A stretch of 64,000 bases of DNA from Tenrec ecaudatus (taxonomy: Eukaryota > Chordata > Mammalia > Afrosoricida > Tenrecidae): NCBI RefSeq assembly GCF_050624435.1, contig NC_134546.1, positions 11,679,001 through 11,743,000 on the forward strand, read 5' to 3'. Every line of letters starts with the position of its first letter. Positions within the stretch are counted from its first letter, which is position 1. The notes under the pieces were generated by a model. The model was given only the letters and a program-made list of their open reading frames with translations, ran no database searches and was not told the origin of the DNA. Position numbers and translations under genes: made by a program. This document shows positions 35,601-46,865 of this stretch, piece by piece.

Positions 35601-36932
35601 CTGTAGAATATGAGGGTGCTGTAGAGCACTGGACGCTGTAGAGTGGGGGGATGCTGTAGAGTGGGGGATGCTGTAGAGTGGGGGGACGCTGTAGAGTGGG
35701 GGGATGCTGTAGAGTGGGGGATGCTGTAGAGTGGGGGGATGCTGTAGAGTGGGGGGATGCTGTAGAGTGGGGGATGCTGTAGAGTGGGGGGATGCTGTAG
35801 AGTGGGGGGATGCTGTAGAGTGGGGGGATGCTGTAGAGCGCGGGGACATTGTAGAGCGGGGGGACGCTGTAGAGTGGGGGATGCTGTAGAGTGGGGGATG
35901 CTGTAGAGTGGGGAGATGCTGTAGAGTGGGGGGACGCTGTAGAGTGGGGGATGCTGTAGAGTGGGGGGATGCTGTAGAGTGGGGGATGCTGTAGAGTGGG
36001 GGGATGCTGTAGAGTGGGGGATGCTGTAGAGTGGGGGATGCTGTAGAGTGGGGGATGCTGTAGAGTGGGGGGATGCTGTAGAGTGGGGGGATGCTGTAGA
36101 GTGGGGGGATGCTGTAGAGCGCGGGGACATTGTAGAGTGGGGGGATGCTGTAGAGTGGGGGGTGCTGTAGAGTGGGGGATGCTGTAGAGTGGGGAGATGC
36201 TGTAGAGTGGGGGGACGCTGTAGAGTGGGGGATGCTGTAGAGTGGGGGGATGCTGTAGAGTGGGGGATGCTGTAGAGTGGGGGATGCTGTAGAGTGGGGG
36301 ATGCTGTAGAGTGGGGGATGCTGTAGAGTGGGGGGATGCTGTAGAGTGGGGGGATGCTGTAGAGCATGAGGATGCTGTAGAGTGGGGGGACATTGTAGAG
36401 TGGGGGATGCTGTAGAGTGGGGGATGCTGTAGAGTGGGGGGATGCTGTAGAGTGGGGGATGCTGTAGAGTGTGGGGATGCTGTAGAGTGGGGGATGCTGT
36501 AGAGTGGGGGGATGCTGTAGAGCATGAGGATGCTGTAGAGTGGGGGGATGCTGTAGAGTGGGGGATGCTGTAGAGTGGGGGATGCTGTAGAGTGGGGGGA
36601 TGCTGTAGAGTGGGGGATGCTGTAGAGTGGGGGGATGCTGTAGAGTGGGGGATGCTGTAGAGCGGGGGGATGCTGTAGAGTGGGGGGACATTGTAGAGTG
36701 GGGGATGCTGTAGAGTGGGGGATGCTGTAGAGTGGGGGGATGCTGTAGAGTGGGGGATGCTGTAGAGTGGGGGATGCTGTAGAGTGGGGGGATGCTGTAG
36801 AGTGGGGGATGCTGTAGAGCGCAGGGATGCTGTAGAGTGGGGGATGCTGTAGAGCACGGATGCTGTAGAGTGGGGGGATGCTGTACAGCACGGGGATGCT
36901 GTAGAGTGGGGGGATGCTGTAGAGCACGAGGG
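35601..36932. repeat. G-rich minisatellite, 17/18-bp unit, about 75 copies
   Basis: The unit is GATGCTGTAGAGTGGGG with four to six G's, giving 17- and 18-bp variants that alternate along 1.33 kb. Variant units include gacgctgtagag, gacattgtagag, gcgcgggg and gcatgagg types. Two landmark variants recur at exactly 281 bp: the gcgcggggacatt unit at 35838 and 36119, and the ggggagatgc unit at 35910 and 36191. This indicates a higher-order duplication of about 16 units. A gcatgagg unit recurs at 36363 and 36521. The unit lacks stops on the minus strand, which creates three long overlapping open frames with no coding meaning. The array starts about 55 bp after the A-tail of the LINE-B copy. Confidence 0.97.
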
Positions 36933-37260
36933 CTGCACGAGGAGCAGATGTTAACCTGAGAGAACGAACTGCTGTGCAGTGTCCTCTGAATGATGCAAGG
37001 AGAGGTGGCCTCACAGAGAACAGGAAGAACACTGCCAGAGATGAGAGAAGAGAGAGACGGAGCTATCTAAATTAAGATACATGTATAAAGTAACCAAACA
37101 AAACCAAGCCCCAGACCCCAGAAGCACCAGGGTCAAAGCTGTATTTGAGGCCAGGAAGACAGCACTGACCCTAGAACAGCCTGTGAAACAGAGAGAGAGA
37201 GGCGGGCCCTTACCCTTTCCTCCTTGGGACTCTTCTAGAGCTCTTGTCCTGCCCTCAGCA

Positions 37261-37311
37261 AGCCTGTATTTCTATATATATATTTCTATATATATATCAA
37301 TATATATATTT
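37261..37311. repeat. (TA)n-rich low-complexity tract
   Basis: Interrupted TA runs such as 'tatatatatttctatatata', next to the start of an L1 fragment. Confidence 0.85.
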
Positions 37312-38400
37312 GGGGCACCACCACATGCTGGTGAGGGTGTGAAGCAATTGCAGCTCTTATTCCCTGCTGGAGGACATGGAAAATGGTCTAGTCTCTTTGG
37401 AAGATCATCTGGCAGTTTCTAACAATGCTCAATGTAGGCTTACCCCACAACCCAGCAAGCATGCCTGCTCCTGGGGATTTACTAAAATGAATTAGAAAGC
37501 TATGCCCACATAAAAATCTGCAACACAAACAGTTATAGTGGTTTTATTCATCAAAGCCTCTAACTGGAAGTAACCAGGGACCATGAATGGGCAAATTATG
37601 GTACATCCATACAATGGTGTGATAAAAAGAAATGCACTTTGTATAGAGACTGAAGCTGATGAGTGGTTACCAGGACGGATAGGGGAGGAATTGATGAAAG
37701 GGTATTGAGTTTCTATTAATGGTGATGAAACAAAATGAAATGGGTTGTTGTGTCCGTCTGGGTAGACTTGAGAAACAAATCCAGGAGCACTCACGTGTAA
37801 AAGAGAGAGTTTTATATGAAGGGTAATTGTACATTAAGAAAGCATCCCAACCCCGTCCAATCCAAGCCCATAAGTCTGATACTAGCCAATATGTCCGATA
37901 CCAATCTATGAAGTCCTCTTTAGACTCATGAAACACATGCAATGACACCGAATGCAGGACGATCACAGGCCAGTGGGTAGAAAGTCTTTGGATCCAGTGG
38001 CGTTGCAAGCATTTCAGCGCTGGCAGGCATCTCCACGTGGCTCCTCCAGCTAAGGGCACTGCTAGTGTAGTTCCACGTGTCTTGTCAGTTGGGTGTCTTC
38101 CAGGGAGTGAACAGGTGTCCCCTGACTCCAAGGAGGAAAATGCAGGCATTCCCAGAATTCTCAGAAGGCCACGCCCACACAGAGGCCTCATTGGCTATGA
38201 TCTGATTGACAGGCTGGACCCCACCCCTTCACTCTTAGTCCTCAATTTGACACCAGATGATGTAACTACCACAGTAGTAGTGATGGTCACCCAACATGGC
38301 GAGTGTCATGAATGCCACGGAACTGTCTGTGTAAAAATCGTTGACATGGCAAATATTGTGTTATATATTTCACCACAAAAATAAATATTTAATTTAGGAG
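37312..38400 (+). mobile_element. Old L1 3' end interrupted by a solo LTR
   Basis: 'ccacatgctggtgagggtgt', 'tttggaagatcatctggcag' and 'atggtacatccatacaatgg' are typical of the ORF2 end and 3' UTR of old mammalian L1. The L1 resumes after the LTR at 38274 ('gacatggcaaatattgtgtt', 'caccacaaaaataaatattt'). Confidence 0.8.
37746..38273 (-). mobile_element. Solo LTR (afrotherian ERVL-like family), reference copy
   Basis: About 528 bp with terminal TG and CA ('tgttgtgtccgtctgggtag' and 'tgtaactaccaca'). In between are 'aagcatcccaaccccgtcca', 'acaggccagtgggtagaaag' and 'aggcctcattggctatgatc'. It splits the L1 copy cleanly, so both of its ends are well defined. Confidence 0.8.
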
Positions 38401-38451
38401 AGTAAATTAAGAAAGAGATGAGCTGTTAAGCCCCAACACGATGTGGAAGAA

Positions 38452-38795
38452 TCAATCCTAAATGCACAGACTAAGTGAAGAAGCAGTCTGAAAAAGCTAT
38501 CTACTGTAGGGCATTCAATTGCCTCATATGCACGTGAAAGTTGGACAGTGAATAAGGCTTCTTCTCATGTAGCATGAGCATGTTGTCAGGGGAAACCAGG
38601 CTCTGGAAAAGGACAGCCTGTGTGGTAAAATAGGCAGTCAGCGAAGAGGAGGAAGACTCTCAAAGAGATGTACTGCCACAGGGGCGACAACAATGGGCTC
38701 AGAACAATCGTGAGCAGGGCGCAGTGTTTCATTCTGCTGCACATAGGGTTGCTATGCGTTGTAATCAACTCGATGGCACCTAACAGCCACAACAT
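38452..38795 (+). mobile_element. RTE LINE 3' end
   Basis: 'ctaaatgcacagactaagtg' and 'gcatgagcatgttgtcaggg' lead to the tail 'gttgctatgcgttgtaatca' then 'actcgatggcacctaacag'. The tail closely resembles the AfroSINE 3' end. Confidence 0.75.
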
Positions 38796-38819
38796 ATGAC
38801 AGTCTAGAGGGAAAAATGA

Positions 38820-39003
38820 ACCGACAGCCAGTACGCATTGGGCTGCTAAGTTCAAGGCCAGCAGTTCAAAACCACCAGCGACCCCTTGGGAGAAAGACAT
38901 GATTTTCTACTCTTGCAAAGAGTTAGTTTTGGAAACCCACAGGGGCGGTTCTATCCTGCTCTGTCGTGTCCCTATGAGTCAGCATTGACTTGAGGGCAGT
39001 GAG
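38820..39003 (+). mobile_element. AfroSINE
   Basis: 'ggccagcagttcaaaaccac' (B box), 'cttgggagaaagacatgatt' and tail 'ctatgagtcagcattgactt'. The 5' end is missing. Confidence 0.8.
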
Positions 39004-39039
39004 ATAGTCCGTGATTGCTTCACGACTCTAGAAAACAAC

Positions 39040-39200
39040 GACGAATCTGCAAACCATCTGACAAGAGGGATGGATCTGGAGGCCATTATGCCACGTGAAA
39101 TAAGTGACTCGCAAAAGGACACATACAGGATGGTCTCACTTTTAAACAAAGTCAAAAAATAAGTATACATACAGACAACCATGTTCCTTGATGCTTATCA
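39040..39200 (+). mobile_element. Old L1 3'-end fragment
   Basis: 'ccattatgccacgtgaaata' and 'acaggatggtctcactttta' match the old L1 3' region. Confidence 0.55.
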
Positions 39201-39478
39201 GGGATGAGGGAGGGAGGGAGGGGAGGAGGATTACCTGCGAAATCATGGGCGCCTGCTACTGGTGACAAAAGAGACAATATACAAGATGGGGGAAGCCAAG
39301 GTAGAGGAAGACTCTGAGAGAGTCACAAAAGAGAAAGGACAATGAAAGCACATCGAATTTTGCAATAGCAATAACAATGAAAAATATGTGTGTGGCTACA
39401 GAGGGAGTTACATATGCTACATGAGTATATATGTGAGCATACGCACAAACATATATTCGTACATTTACAGGAACACTA

Positions 39479-39573
39479 TACTTCTTTTTTGAGTGATATA
39501 CATAACAAAGTTTACAAAAATTGACATTTTCTTTTCATCCCATTTTTCCATGAACTTTTTTGAAGACCCTCAT
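39479..39573. mobile_element. Degenerate mariner-type MITE
   Basis: The right end 'tccatgaacttttttgaaga' then 'ccctcatg' is followed by TA. The left end is poorly preserved. Confidence 0.4.
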
Positions 39574-40312
39574 GTATATAATAAACCATATAGGGGCACA
39601 AATATAGAGAGACCTCCTAGACATATACAAGCACCTTGTGGGATAGGTTAATTGTGTTAAAATATTTAGGACTATAGTCTCCTGGATCATTCAATTGGCA
39701 TAGCATAATTCCTAAAGATTATATTCTACATCCTGGGATCTTAAAAGCTTGAGAACAGCTAACTAAAACCAGCCCATCTACCACAGAACTGGGAGCCACT
39801 TGATCTCTGGACTCTTCCAGGATGAGACCAGAATAATTAGATGGTGCCCACTACCACCACTACCAGTCTTTCTGACTGGCACACAATCAGAAAAGCCTTG
39901 GGCAGAATGGAAGAAAAATGGAGGCGGAAACTCAAGTTCCTAACAAAAAGACCAGACTTACTGGACTAGGAGAGACTTGTCCTAAGATGCCCTTTTTAAC
40001 TTGGAACTGAAGTTACTTCCAGAGGCCTTTCAGCCAAATAATAGATTAGCTCAGAAAGAAACAATGTCACCCAAGAGCAATGCGCTTCCTTAAGTAATCA
40101 ACTACATGAGACTGTCAACATTTACCCAAAAGCAAGGATGGGAATTGCAAGGCGGGGCCAGGGATCTAGATAAATGGAAAACAGACGCAAAGGGAGTAAT
40201 CAAACGCTGACACATTGTAACAACTGTAACCAAGATCACAGAACCATTTGTACAAAAAACTCTTAAATGGGAACTTACTTTGCTGTGTAAACTTTCCACT
40301 AAAACACAATAG
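39574..40312 (+). mobile_element. LINE-A 3' end
   Basis: 'ctgggatcttaaaagcttga', 'ggactaggagagacttgtcc' and 'gctgtgtaaactttccacta' match the reversed copy at 20800-21625. It ends 'aaaacacaat'. No coding sequence. Confidence 0.6.
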
Positions 40313-40316
40313 ACTA

Positions 40317-40395
40317 TAAAGGGGCAAGATATATACTAACAAATATAATGAAAAGATAAAAGGAATTTTCCCACACACATTTTGAAGCCCCCTTG
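40317..40395. mobile_element. Mariner-type MITE next to the LINE-A end
   Basis: The left end 'aaaggggcaagat' is diverged and the right end 'cattttgaagcccccttg' is well kept, with TA at both sides. Confidence 0.5.
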
Positions 40396-40439
40396 TATCA
40401 AAAAACTAACAAAACCGTGGTTGCTAACATTTCGAGAAG

Positions 40440-40690
40440 AGAAAGGATGATGTACAGGTGGTGTCCGGGGCATTTTTCGGGCAGTAAAGCTATTCTGTGA
40501 GAATGGCAGAGGACTGGCCCGAGTGTCGGTGTGTGGTGCATACCACAACCCACAGGCTTTGCAACATCAAGCGTGAGTCCTAATGCACACTGCGGACCTT
40601 AATCAGTCATCACTAATGGTTACTCATTCATCAATAACGGTCCACCAGCTGTAACAAAGAGCCCACATTCATACCGGGTATCTCGACAAG
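40440..40690 (+). mobile_element. Old L1 3' UTR fragment
   Basis: 'gcgtgagtcctaatgcacac' and 'caccagctgtaacaaagagc' follow the old L1 3' UTR order. Confidence 0.5.
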
Positions 40691-42100
40691 GAGGTGCTGT
40701 GTGCGGGAGGGAGAGCGAGGTACTCAGACACGCTCCATCCTTTTTAAAAATTTTATATTTTTACAATTTCCTGTAAACGTAAAACTGCTTTATGAAATAG
40801 TCTATGAAACTCATTGTGGTAGTGAATGTACAACGTTGCCTGATATGATTGAACTACGGAATGGTATGACGTCTGGCTTAGCTAATAAAATGGTTTGGGG
40901 AGGGGGGGACACAAAAGGAAGTTTATTAAAAAATACTGAGGAAAAAATATCAAGGATTAGCCCATAGAGATTTTGTTTAAGTGAGTTACTGTTCTTGCTG
41001 GCTATGATATCAGAAATAAAAACAGAAATTTTAAAACGGTCTGTACTTAACATCCATTAAAAAAACTCTTTACATGTTAACCTAAATCACTTTTTAGTGT
41101 AAAATAACTAGATGCCCAAAATGAAAATCATTTTTTCGAGGAAAGAGCTGCGGTTTTTATTTTTGCCAGTCTCTTTAAGGTTGGGTTAAAGAGAAGACAG
41201 CTGGATTCTCACATCTGCTTCTGAATCCAGTCTATTATCCTATGTTATTTTGGTGAAAGCATATGAGAAAGTCTGACCTACATTGATGGTGGTGGTGGAA
41301 AAAAGAGAATTTTAATAGCCTTTTCAAACAATTGTGGTTAATCTTCTTTGCTACTTTCTAATAGCATGCGCAGGTCATTTGGGAAATATTGATTCAGGGA
41401 ATCCTGCAGGTGTTTTGAATGTTGGCCTGTTTCCTTGTTATTCCATACCATATATAAAAATTAAATTTGGTCATATCACCCATTGACAAAAGAAGTCTTA
41501 GCTATCGGGAAGCCGTCCAGTCAACAGGCGCAGAGAGGTGTTTTCTATAACTTGCAAACTCTGTGTCGAAGTTCAGATTTTATTACTGGTAACAAGTACA
41601 TTTCTGTCATCTTCCTCAACGTGGCAGCTCGTTTTACTCATTTTTGAGAAAACGTCTGCCAAATACGAATGTCTGACTCACCCTAGCGACATAACGGTAA
41701 TGCCAGTCTGTCATTCTGTCAAGCAGAAGTGGGGTCCTCTGAAGAATGCAACTTGGCGAGGTTACACACAGGCTTCTGTGCATAGAGAACCACAACTCTT
41801 CCCTCTGAAGCAGAAGGCCTTCAGCCCTCCGTTCCATTTTGCCACGGAGAAGAGGAACATGACACGAACTCACGGGTTGATATCGAATCCCATCCACAAC
41901 ACGTGCTGCGTCAGCCGGCACATTCTGATGCGAAGCTTACCTCTGTGTCCACGGAGCATACCTGGCACCCGTCAATGCCCGGCGTTGATGAGACTTGGTG
42001 AGCACCGGCTACTGGACCTTCCATTGCTTTTGCTCCATGAGCACAAATGTCAACAGAGCGAAAGAGGTAAATAATGTCTTAGTTATCTTCATTTATAGTT
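40691..42100. other. No gene seen: AT-rich single-copy spacer
   Basis: 41538-42074 holds a 178-codon frame without any recognised domain and with an overlapping antisense frame; a chance frame is the simpler reading. Confidence 0.4.
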
Positions 42101-42159
42101 TATTTTAAAAAGTAGCATCTTATTTGGAAAACAGCGTTTTCTGTTAGGGTAACTGTACA

Positions 42160-42545
42160 TGTCACGGGACATTGGACATTCCAACAATCTTCACACTGAC
42201 GGTCCAGTGACATTGATCATGTGCACCACGTTCCATTTTCACACTTAGCCAGTCTCCAATCATATCATCCCCTTTACCAGAAGACGGAATCCTCTTTCCT
42301 GGCTACCCCTGGTACCCGCTACTACGTCTCTCTACACTTGCCTTTTAGGTCTTTTCAATAAGTGGGATCATACAATACAAGGGGCTTCAGCATTTCATGG
42401 GAAAATTTCATCATTTGTTAGCTACAATTTCCAGCGAGCGTTCTGTAGTCCTCTTGTATTTCATGCAACATAATGTTTTCAAGATTCATCCCACTATCGT
42501 CTTTCTCTTTTGGCTTCAGGTTTCAGTTGATATTGAACACAATTA
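42160..42545. mobile_element. Old L1-like fragment interrupted by a MITE
   Basis: 'aataagtgggatcatacaat' and, after the MITE, 'tttcatgcaacataatgttt' then 'caagattcatccca' are adjacent in a common old L1-type repeat. Confidence 0.55.
42378..42456. mobile_element. Mariner-type MITE, 79 bp, clean TA duplication
   Basis: The ends 'caaggggcttcagcatttca' and '...gtagtcctcttg' are inverted repeats. TA at 42376-42377 and 42457-42458 flanks it. The surrounding old repeat reads through if the element and one TA are removed. Confidence 0.75.
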
Positions 42546-42808
42546 GCTTTGTGTCCAAGTAAAAAGCCTACACATCACACTTTGAGAATGGTTGCTTTAA
42601 CAACAACAACAAAATTCATTTTAAAGAGGGCGCAGTTAAGAAATTGTCCCAGAGTAGTGTTTTATTTTTTTAAAGGGTGAGATAAAACTGACAAGAGACA
42701 GCTGGTTAGTCAATTTATGAGTTACATGTCTCAGGGGAAGAAATCAGAACCTTGAGGAGTAGAAGCAAAAATGAAAGACCTATTAGTAGGAAATCCGAGT
42801 TAGAAGTC

Positions 42809-43025
42809 TGGTTTGATGAAACATATAACTATCCTCTAGACCTTTCCTATTTCCTCCCCTTACTATTATGGTTTTTGCTTCACTTCATTAATCTGGTTAG
42901 ACTTGCATATGTTCATTTGTAGAATTACAATCTTTGGATACATGAAAGTCAAGAGAGATAACCCTTCAGAAACAGTAACAGGAGTACTGGTTCCCTGAGA
43001 GTAAGGGAAGAGGGGCGGGGGGGTC
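42809..43025 (+). mobile_element. LINE-B 3' fragment
   Basis: 'gatgaaacatataactatcc', 'acccttcagaaacagtaaca' and a purine tract at 42995-43022 match the family core. Confidence 0.6.
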
Positions 43026-43059
43026 ACTGATGACATCATTGATGACTGAAGAGCTAGAC

Positions 43060-44615
43060 TTAAAAATACAAAGCAAAAAATGAAGCAGGTCTTTTTCACA
43101 ACCATTTAAATACAAAAGAAGGTCACTATAGAGACAACAACCGGATCAACAGAATCAAAGGGATGTGGCAGGGAGGCTGGCAGGAAACAGGGAGCTCCCA
43201 GTGATGGGTTCCAGGAAGAAGCAATGGCCCAGAGCTGGTTGTTGCGATAGTTGCCCAGCTCCCAGGAGGGTGGCTGACCTCTTGATCCGCAGAGATGTGA
43301 AATGTGTGTCCGTGAAATTGTCAGACGTAAACAAACAGTTTTTAAAGTGGTCAGATACATAGCATGTTGAGGGGAAAAGGTTGTTAGTCAAAAAACGATT
43401 CGCAGCCAAGTGGTTGGGCATGTGCGTAAGCAACGAAAAGGTATATGCAAAAGCTCAGAAAACCAAGGAATGTTCTCTAGTCGTCCTGAGAAAACTCTTG
43501 GAAGAGTTCATCCAAGTAACCAAGAATGCCAGGATGGACAGGTTCCAGGAAAAACCAGCTGTGAGCCCCGGAAACATAACAAACTAACGAACACAAACCA
43601 CTGTCGTGCAAATCTCTGAGTGGGAGAATTTCAGCTGATTTAAAATGGCCTTCTTTGTACATTTCTGTATTTGTTGAACTTCTTTACAAATTATACATCA
43701 GAGAAATAGTAAGCTATTGCATTTTAAGGGATAGAAAGCTTTACTATGAAAGTTTATCTCTCTTGATAAATCCATGGCTTCATTTCATTAGATGACTGGA
43801 AGGATATAACCCATTGTTTGTTCTCTCTCTCTCTCTTTCTGTCATGTTTGCCAGGAAGCAAATCAGCAACTCAGGGGTTAAGTTGCAATAAATTCTTAAG
43901 TTTTCTTACCCCTGAGTTTCCATTCATTTGTACTTCTGACTTTGAATCGGAGAACTCCAAGGTCAAAATCACCTAAGAAATCACCCAGCTCAGCACATCA
44001 AGCAGGTGCCATACAGTAATCACAGTAAACCCTAAGGGACCACTATATGTTCCACCATCCGAAATGCAGATGCTCTGAAAACATTAGCAGGGCTGCAAAT
44101 TCACCCTGAAGTGCAAATGACAGATACATGTTCCTTCTCTTCTAAGGAGGCTTGGGGTTGGAGATGCTATTTTTGCAGAGGGGGAGCTGACTCGTCTACA
44201 CCCATTTCCCCCAGTGCTGGCCTTGTTCCCAGGGAGAAGCTGGAATTGGTGTGCCAAGCTGGCCAAGACCCCGAGTGTCACCCAAGGTCAAAGACCTACT
44301 CTCTTGTCCCTCTAGTCATTGCGGAAATCAAAGACCTGAACGCACTGCTGACTGACTTTACAACAGTGGACATTCAGGGATGGCCTCGACCCTAATAGAA
44401 GACGCAAGGAAGTGGCTTGAGCTTACTGGAGATGTTTAGGAAACACACATCCGTTCAAACCAATGGTAAGACTTTATCCTATTTTTTCTCATTGAATAAA
44501 ACATATTTTTTCTCATATGAAACCTATCAAGCCATCTTTCCAATACTTCTAGCAGCCCGGGTGGGTGTTGAACATCCGTTTGTACAAGGTCAAGGACCAG
44601 CTGGGGCAGCCCACA
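43060..44615. other. No gene seen: single-copy spacer
   Basis: Frames at 43165-43619 overlap on both strands and lack domains. A C/T run lies at 43824-43836. Confidence 0.4.
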
Positions 44616-44619
44616 CAGA

Positions 44620-44760
44620 CAGTCAAGAATCTTCCTGGGAAGATTTCATTCTTGAAACACAATTTCCTCTCCTGCCATATGGGGATGGTAGTAAATCTGT
44701 TTTCTTCAATGGGTAAGTGTGAGGACTCAGTAAGTTCACGAATGCAAAGCACAGGTAGAC
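44620..44760 (+). mobile_element. MIR-like fragment
   Basis: 'cctctcctgccatatgggga', 'tggtagtaaatctg' and 'gtgtgaggactcagtaagtt' resemble the MIR 3' half. Confidence 0.5.
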
Positions 44761-44764
44761 ATGG

Positions 44765-45070
44765 TAGGTGTATTAGGGTTCTATACAAAAACAGAACTGG
44801 TGACATACATATGTTTATACAGAGAAAGCTTCACTTCCAGGGATTGGCTCATGTGATTGTGAGAGCTGGAAAATCCAAAATATGTCAGTTAGGTGGCAGG
44901 CTGGAGACTTCTGCAGATTGATGTACCCAGATCTACAGATCAGGTGGCAGGAAGAGAGGGTCACTTTTGTCAAAATAGTGATAGTCTAGAGGCAGATTAC
45001 ACCTTAAAGTACTCTTCATTCAATGGGCTAATTACATTACATTGGAGAAAACACTAACAAAAACAGGTTT
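44765..45070 (-). mobile_element. MLT2-like ERVL LTR fragment
   Basis: 'gtgtattagggttctataca', 'ggattggctcatgtgattgt', 'gagctggaaaatccaaaata' and 'ggcaggctggagacttctgc' match the reversed ERVL/MLT2-type LTR. Confidence 0.65.
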
Positions 45071-45082
45071 CAGAGCAGTGTA

Positions 45083-45084
<2 letters not shown>

Positions 45085-45132
<48 letters not shown>
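45085..45132. repeat. (CA)n microsatellite
   Basis: About 24 uninterrupted AC units, at the end of the LTR fragment. Confidence 0.98.
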
Positions 45133-45135
<3 letters not shown>

Positions 45136-45382
45136 GTGCATAAAAGAATATAAAACTACACAAGAACACATAGTAATAACCTTTGGTAGAATAGAAGAGA
45201 CGTTAGTGACTTTTTTTCCCCGTGTGTGATATTTTTATAGCAATTATGTATTATTTCTATAATCAGAAAGGTAACATTCTCCCAGCAGTTTTTCTGGGGG
45301 AGAAATAATGAGGAAGAGGCATAGTAAGGGGGGTAAGGATACCAGGCATGACTATCACCGAATAACAGTTTCTCTTTCTTTA

Positions 45383-45669
45383 TAAATTCACGTCTTCAAA
45401 AAGTTTTTGGAAACTATGTAAAACTATGTATAGATTTCAATTGTTTTTGAACCCAAATAAAACTTGCGCTAACTTATCACAACATGTGTGAATAGGATCT
45501 AATTTGAAGGACTAAGACGGATAAGCCATTAACTTGGAAAAAGACCCCGATCAGAGCAGTATGAATTCTGCTAAAATTTATGAGGAAGCTTGGGTGAAAT
45601 GATTGGTGCTACAAAAAGTGTACGGGGACAATGCCCCAAAGAAATCAGCAGTTTATGAATGGATGAAAA

Positions 45670-45729
<60 letters not shown>

Positions 45730-46580
45730 CCATTGTTGAAGATGAAGTCTGCAGTGGCAGATCATCCACATCAATTTTGAGAGAGGAATTCATCTCATTT
45801 GTGCCCTAACTGAAGAGGACCAATGATTGATAGCTGAAACAGTAACCAAACCACACATCTCCATTGGTTCGGCTTACACAATGCTGACTAAAAAATTAAA
45901 GTTGAGCAAACTTTCTGCTTGATGGGTGCCCAAACTGCTGCACTCAGATCAGCTGCGGACAAGAGCAGAGTTTTCCATGGCGATTTTAAACAAGAATGAT
46001 GAAGATTCTGAAGCATTTCTTGGGAGAATTGTAAACGGAGATGAAACAATCCTGAAGACAGTAAAATATAAGCCGTGGTTCCCGAGTGGTCTGGTTAGAG
46101 TAGAAGTGGACCAAACAGAGTTTTCTTTGGATGCTCAAGGCATTTTGTCTGCTGACTTTCTCGAGGGCCAATGATGCCACCTGCTTAGTATGAGAATGTT
46201 TTGAGAAAGTCAGGTGGAGTTTTAGGAGAAAAATGCTCAAGAAAACTCATCAACTGAGGGCAACTTCACAAGAGTTTTGATGTAAAATCATTAAGTCATC
46301 CACCTTGAAGTTCTGATTTTGCACCTTCTGGCTTCCATTTGTTTCCTAACCTTTAAGGAATTCTTTAAAAGGCATCCATTGTTCTTTAGTTAATTATGTC
46401 AAACAGACTGCATCGACATAGTTAAATTTCGAGGATCCGTAGTGCTTTAGAGATGTACTAAATGGCCGGCATCGTTGCTGACAAAAATGGCTTGACCTTG
46501 ATTGAGTTTATATTGAAAAATAAAATTTATATTTTTATCTTTTAAACAAAGTTCACACAAACGTTCTCAGGTCCCCTCAT
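45383..46580 (+). pseudogene. Degenerate mariner transposon with transposase relic
   Basis: The left terminal region 'cttcaaaaagtttttggaaa' and right terminal region 'caaagttcacacaaacgttc' bound about 1.2 kb. Translation in broken frames gives mariner transposase landmarks. The N-terminal helix-turn-helix block (VYGDNAPKKSAVYEWMKKK) lies near 45620-45670. WVPKLLHSDQLRTRAEFSMA is near 45920-45985. The first catalytic motif is VNGDET near 46033, and DAQGILSADFLEGQ is near 46130-46170. The C-terminal KGIHCSLVNYVK lies near 46370-46405. The block with the second catalytic aspartate (HDNAPAH type) is not found. Multiple stops and a (GA)n expansion break the frame, so it is inactive. Confidence 0.85.
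45670..45728. repeat. (GA)n microsatellite within the transposase relic
   Basis: About 29 GA units directly follow the helix-turn-helix block, where the transposase would have a short K/R-rich stretch. Confidence 0.97.
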
Positions 46581-46865
46581 TGACAGAGCTGGCCTGGCCC
46601 CAAGCACTGTCCTTTTTGGCAGTCAGCTCAAACCCAAGGAGCCCCTGGTTCTGTGGCTGTGCCCGCTGAGGAGATAGGCGATAGGGGACAGGGAAGGGAT
46701 TATTTTGCATGGCTACGTCTACTATTTGGCTAGGCGAGCTTTCACCAGGTAAAACAAGACAACTCACCCAAACAATGGGCCAAGGAACTGAGGAGGTGTC
46801 TCTTTAAGGGAAATACAGAAATGGCCAAAAGAACATGAAAAGATGCTCGAGGCCATGGTCCATGC

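Noticed and set aside
35601-36932. CRISPR-like array
   Set aside because: Units are contiguous, without unique spacers, and the genome is mammalian.
35510-37032. Three overlapping minus-strand open frames of about 390-480 codons with Ser/Thr/Pro/His/Tyr repeats
   Set aside because: They are the same minisatellite unit read in three frames; the 17/18-bp unit simply lacks stop codons on that strand. There is no splice or start context and no protein family.
41538-42074. Plus-strand open frame of 178 codons
   Set aside because: No recognisable domain, an overlapping antisense frame, and no splice or promoter context. Kept as a chance frame.
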